Source of the DNA: an uncultured Prevotellamassilia sp.
Lineage (GTDB): Bacteria > Bacteroidota > Bacteroidia > Bacteroidales > Bacteroidaceae
NCBI GenBank assembly: GCA_934255485.1
Contig: CAKQOG010000008.1
Coordinates: 1 to 64,000, forward strand
DNA: 64,000 bases
Reading direction: 5' to 3'
Shown here: positions 61,821 through 64,000 of the stretch, one piece after another
Numbering within the stretch: the first letter of the stretch is position 1
Layout: each line of letters begins with the position of its first letter
Program-made: the position numbers and the translations under genes
Notes under the pieces: model-generated
What the model was told of the DNA's origin: nothing
What the model saw: only the letters and a program-made list of their open reading frames with translations
Databases searched by the model: none

Positions 61821-62121
61821 CCTTTAGTTTTGTTAAGTATAAAAACGGAATAACCTTATCCCTCACCTCAAACAATGAATGGCTATGGTGGCCCACGCCG
61901 TGAGAAACATAACATAGTATATGTTATCCCTATTTTTTATCTGCAAAAATATGTTTTTCTTGATAATTTAATACTACCCAATAGTGGGTATTTTATGCAA
62001 ATAAGGGTTAGTAATGTAAAAAAATGATTACCTATACTTTGTTTTTTTTGCTAAAAGTGAGTGATTGTTAAACTTTCAGAACCACCATAACTTTGCACTC
62101 GAAAAATAACAATAAGAGGTT
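61821..62121. other. Divergent control region of the hemerythrin-LuxR gene
   Basis: Holds a minus-strand -7 box TATTTTTG (61944-61951), an inverted repeat ATAACATA-GTA-TATGTTAT (61910-61928) in the leader, an inverted repeat TACCCA-ATAG-TGGGTA (61975-61990) just upstream of the -7 box, and the promoter of the next gene. Confidence 0.55.
62065..62095 (+). promoter_or_regulatory. Promoter of the small exported peptide gene
   Basis: TTG (62065-62067), 20-bp spacer, TAACTTTG (62088-62095), 26 bp before the ATG. Confidence 0.7.
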
Positions 62122-62343
62122 ATGAACACTTCAACACTCAAACTGATAGCAGGTGTGACATTACTAACTATGATGATGGTATTACCAACTACAGCCAATA
62201 CAGAGCGTATGGCTCCAACTCAAGTAGACGGCATTTCGGCTGCAACGCCAGTAGAAACTCCTGTTAAAAAGAAAGATAAAACTAAAAAGCAAAAGCAGAA
62301 GCGTAAGGGCAAAAAACAGCAATCTGTTGTGGCACTGCAATAG
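62122..62343 (+). CDS. Small exported lysine-rich peptide
   Basis: 73 residues. A signal peptide (STLKLIAGVTLLTMMMVLPT, cleavage near TANT) leaves about 48 residues with a strongly basic run (KKKDKTKKQKQKRKGKKQQ). I recognise no family. A good promoter and a clean signal peptide support it as a real gene. It lies between a hemerythrin-LuxR regulator and a porin, so an envelope role is possible but unproven. No terminator is seen before the porin gene 318 bp downstream. Confidence 0.65.
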   Translation: MNTSTLKLIAGVTLLTMMMVLPTTANTERMAPTQVDGISAATPVETPVKKKDKTKKQKQKRKGKKQQSVVALQ

Positions 62344-62661
62344 GCACCATGCAGGGCAACATCCCACTTTTGCACATCAACAAACAAGGTGGCGAACAAC
62401 GGCATTGAAGTGAACACAGGCAAAGTCTGGACAACATGCCGACAAGTTAAAGAAAATGATTCTAACAGCCTCATCACATTCCAATATCGTAGGGGACTCA
62501 GAGCATTATTATCGGACCAGCTGCCAGATGCTCACACTTTGCACTCATTCATTCTTTATTCACACGCATCACAATCAAGTTGTTCGCACCTTGTTTATTT
62601 ACTCTCTCTTAACCCACATACCATAGCTAAACCAAAAGCATAAAATAATATAGAATAAAGA
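62344..62661. other. Gap between the basic peptide gene and the porin gene
   Basis: About 318 bp. An 84-codon open frame at 62389-62643 has no supporting features. No consensus promoter for the porin could be found, so read-through from 62088 or a long leader is possible. Confidence 0.5.
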
Positions 62662-64000
62662 ATGAAATCTAAAATTACACTATTTGCATTGGGAGCACTC
62701 ACGGCAGCGCAAGCCACTTATGCTACCGACGTGAATACGGAGGCAAAAAGCGACAGCGTAAATGTAGTAAAAACCATTGTTGCTCAAAATCACAACTCAA
62801 AGCTTAAACAAGTAAGTCAGGATGATGACTACCAAAAGTTTCGTTTTGGCGGATATGGCGAAATGGTTGTAGCATTTAAAGACTACGGCATCAACCGCTT
62901 TCGCGGTAGCAGTACGGGTAATAAAAAAGACCATCGTAACACCATATCGATACCACGCTTTGTGTTTGCATTCGACTATAAGTTCTCGCCAAGATGGACT
63001 CTTGGCACAGAAATAGAGTTTGAATCAGGTGGCGTAGGCACGGCTTACGAAATAGAAAATGCTGAAAACGGCGAGTATGAAACCGAGGTTGAAAAGGGCG
63101 GTGAAGTTGCGCTTGAGCAGTTCCACATCACGTATAAAGCTTTCGATTGGCTACACGTTCGTGCTGGTCATCTCATTTTGCCTATAGGCTTAACCAACGA
63201 ACATCACGAGCCTATCAACTTTTTTGGCACTACACGTCCAGAGGGTGAAACCACCATTATCCCATCAACATGGCACGAAAATGGTCTTGAAATTTTTGGT
63301 TCTTTTGGCCGTGGTTATGCCAATTTTGATTACCAAGCAATTGTTTCGACAGGCCTAAATGCATGTGGCTTCGATCGCAACAATTGGGTGCAAGGTGGCA
63401 AACAAGGCATCTTTGAAGAAGACAACTTTACGTCGCCTGCCTACACCTTCCGCCTCAATTACAATGGCGTGCCAGGCTTGCGAGTTGGCGCTTCGTTCTA
63501 CTATTGCGCCAATACTACAGCTAATTCAGATAAACTTACTGAATATGCCTTTCGCGCCCCATTGCGTATCTATACTGCAGATGCACAATACAAAAACTCA
63601 GTGGTTACAGCGCGTGCCAACTTTATGTGGGGAAGTCTTACAAACGCCGATAGAGTTAGTTCAGTCAATACAAAACTCGCTAATCAAGCGCCCTATACAC
63701 GCGTAGTGCCTGTGGCACATAAGGCTGTTAGCTATGGTGCAGAGGTAGGACTTAACCTTGCTGGCATCTTCCGTGGCACCAACTGCCCAGTGCTTTATCC
63801 GTTTGCTCGTTACGACTACTACAACCCTCAAAAGCAGTGTGAAGGTCTTTACATAGAAGACCACCGTTGCGAAGTACGCAAGTGGACAGCAGGTGTAAAC
63901 TGGTATGCATTGCCTAACCTTGTGATTAAAGCTGACTATTCAACCCGTCAGATCGGCACTAACAAAATGTTTGGCAAAGGCAAATATAATAGCGAAAACG
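62662..64000 (+). CDS. Outer-membrane porin (phosphate-selective porin O/P type), 3' end missing
   Basis: At least 446 residues, open to the window end. Signal peptide MKSKITLFALGALTAAQA. The mature part is a beta-barrel with FRFGGYGEMVVAFKDYGINR, RFVFAFDYKFSPRWTLGTEI, ALEQFHITYKAFDWLHVRAG and LPIGLTNEHHEPINFFGTTR, matching the Bacteroidales porins related to OprO/OprP. It would form a diffusion channel in the outer membrane. The natural solute is not evident; the family name does not prove phosphate selectivity. Confidence 0.82.
   Translation, partial: MKSKITLFALGALTAAQATYATDVNTEAKSDSVNVVKTIVAQNHNSKLKQVSQDDDYQKFRFGGYGEMVVAFKDYGINRFRGSSTGNKKDHRNTISIPRFVFAFDYKFSPRWTLGTEIEFESGGVGTAYEIENAENGEYETEVEKGGEVALEQFHITYKAFDWLHVRAGHLILPIGLTNEHHEPINFFGTTRPEGETTIIPSTWHENGLEIFGSFGRGYANFDYQAIVSTGLNACGFDRNNWVQGGKQGIFEEDNFTSPAYTFRLNYNGVPGLRVGASFYYCANTTANSDKLTEYAFRAPLRIYTADAQYKNSVVTARANFMWGSLTNADRVSSVNTKLANQAPYTRVVPVAHKAVSYGAEVGLNLAGIFRGTNCPVLYPFARYDYYNPQKQCEGLYIEDHRCEVRKWTAGVNWYALPNLVIKADYSTRQIGTNKMFGKGKYNSEN

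Noticed and set aside
62389..62643. 84-codon open frame between the basic peptide and the porin
   Set aside because: No ribosome site, no domain, no signal peptide and an unlikely composition; treated as chance.
1..64000. tRNA and rRNA genes
   Set aside because: I looked for T-arm signatures and acceptor stems in the intergenic regions and found none.

Overview
The window reads as a chromosomal segment of an anaerobic member of the Bacteroidales, most likely Prevotella or a close relative. The evidence is the type IX-like C-terminal tails on secreted proteins, the RprX/RprY two-component pair, the fused fucokinase/GDP-fucose pyrophosphorylase Fkp, and many promoters of the Bacteroidetes form TTTG-N19~21-TAnnTTTG. 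I saw no rRNA or tRNA gene and no CRISPR array. The first 75 bases look like the end of an IS3-family element running in from outside.

Layout. 0.3-7.2 kb (minus): a large secreted protein with a small downstream ORF, then a CXXCH/beta-propeller lipoprotein and a multi-pass membrane protein. 7.4-9.4 kb (minus): groEL and groES behind a sigma-54-like promoter. 9.7-12.1 kb: a TonB-dependent receptor. 12.1-13.1 kb: three different non-coding elements side by side. 13.1-17.6 kb: a hybrid histidine kinase, an NtrC-type sigma-54 activator and a small secreted repeat protein with a textbook -24/-12 promoter and an enhancer-like cluster. 17.7-17.9 kb: a rod-like RNA candidate and a terminator. 18-18.9 kb: an AlkD-like protein behind four tandem 69-bp promoter repeats. 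19.1-23.2 kb: a 1335-residue GH95 enzyme. 23.4-28.3 kb: a WecA/MraY-type transferase, a split chromate transporter and rprX-rprY. 28.6-32.6 kb: a 1336-residue Schlafen/AlbA_2 protein.

33.4-43.7 kb: a Kdo-kinase-like protein, a second GH95 enzyme, and an operon fkp - 5'-nucleotidase - aguA - aguB. 43.8-53.9 kb: an Fsr-like exporter, a CapD/FlaA1-type dehydratase, pepT, and a cation group (Kef-type antiporter, trkA, nhaD). 54.1-60.2 kb: thioredoxin, purL, an HD phosphohydrolase and a CDF transporter. 60.8-64 kb: a ScdA/hemerythrin/LuxR regulator, a lysine-rich exported peptide and a porin cut by the window end.

How the genes fit together. The two GH95 enzymes can release terminal fucose from host glycans; Fkp converts fucose to GDP-fucose for surface glycans, and the transferase and CapD-type enzymes act in surface polysaccharide synthesis. 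A 20-bp near-identical site lies upstream of both GH95-2 and fkp.

The most novel signals are non-coding. Three dispersed ~400-bp elements each carry an array of 16-bp palindromes (AAGGATACGTATCCTT) spaced 23 bp centre to centre. There are also two hairpin (MITE-like) families, the tandem promoter array, and the sigma-54 module with a second sigma-54-like site ahead of groES.
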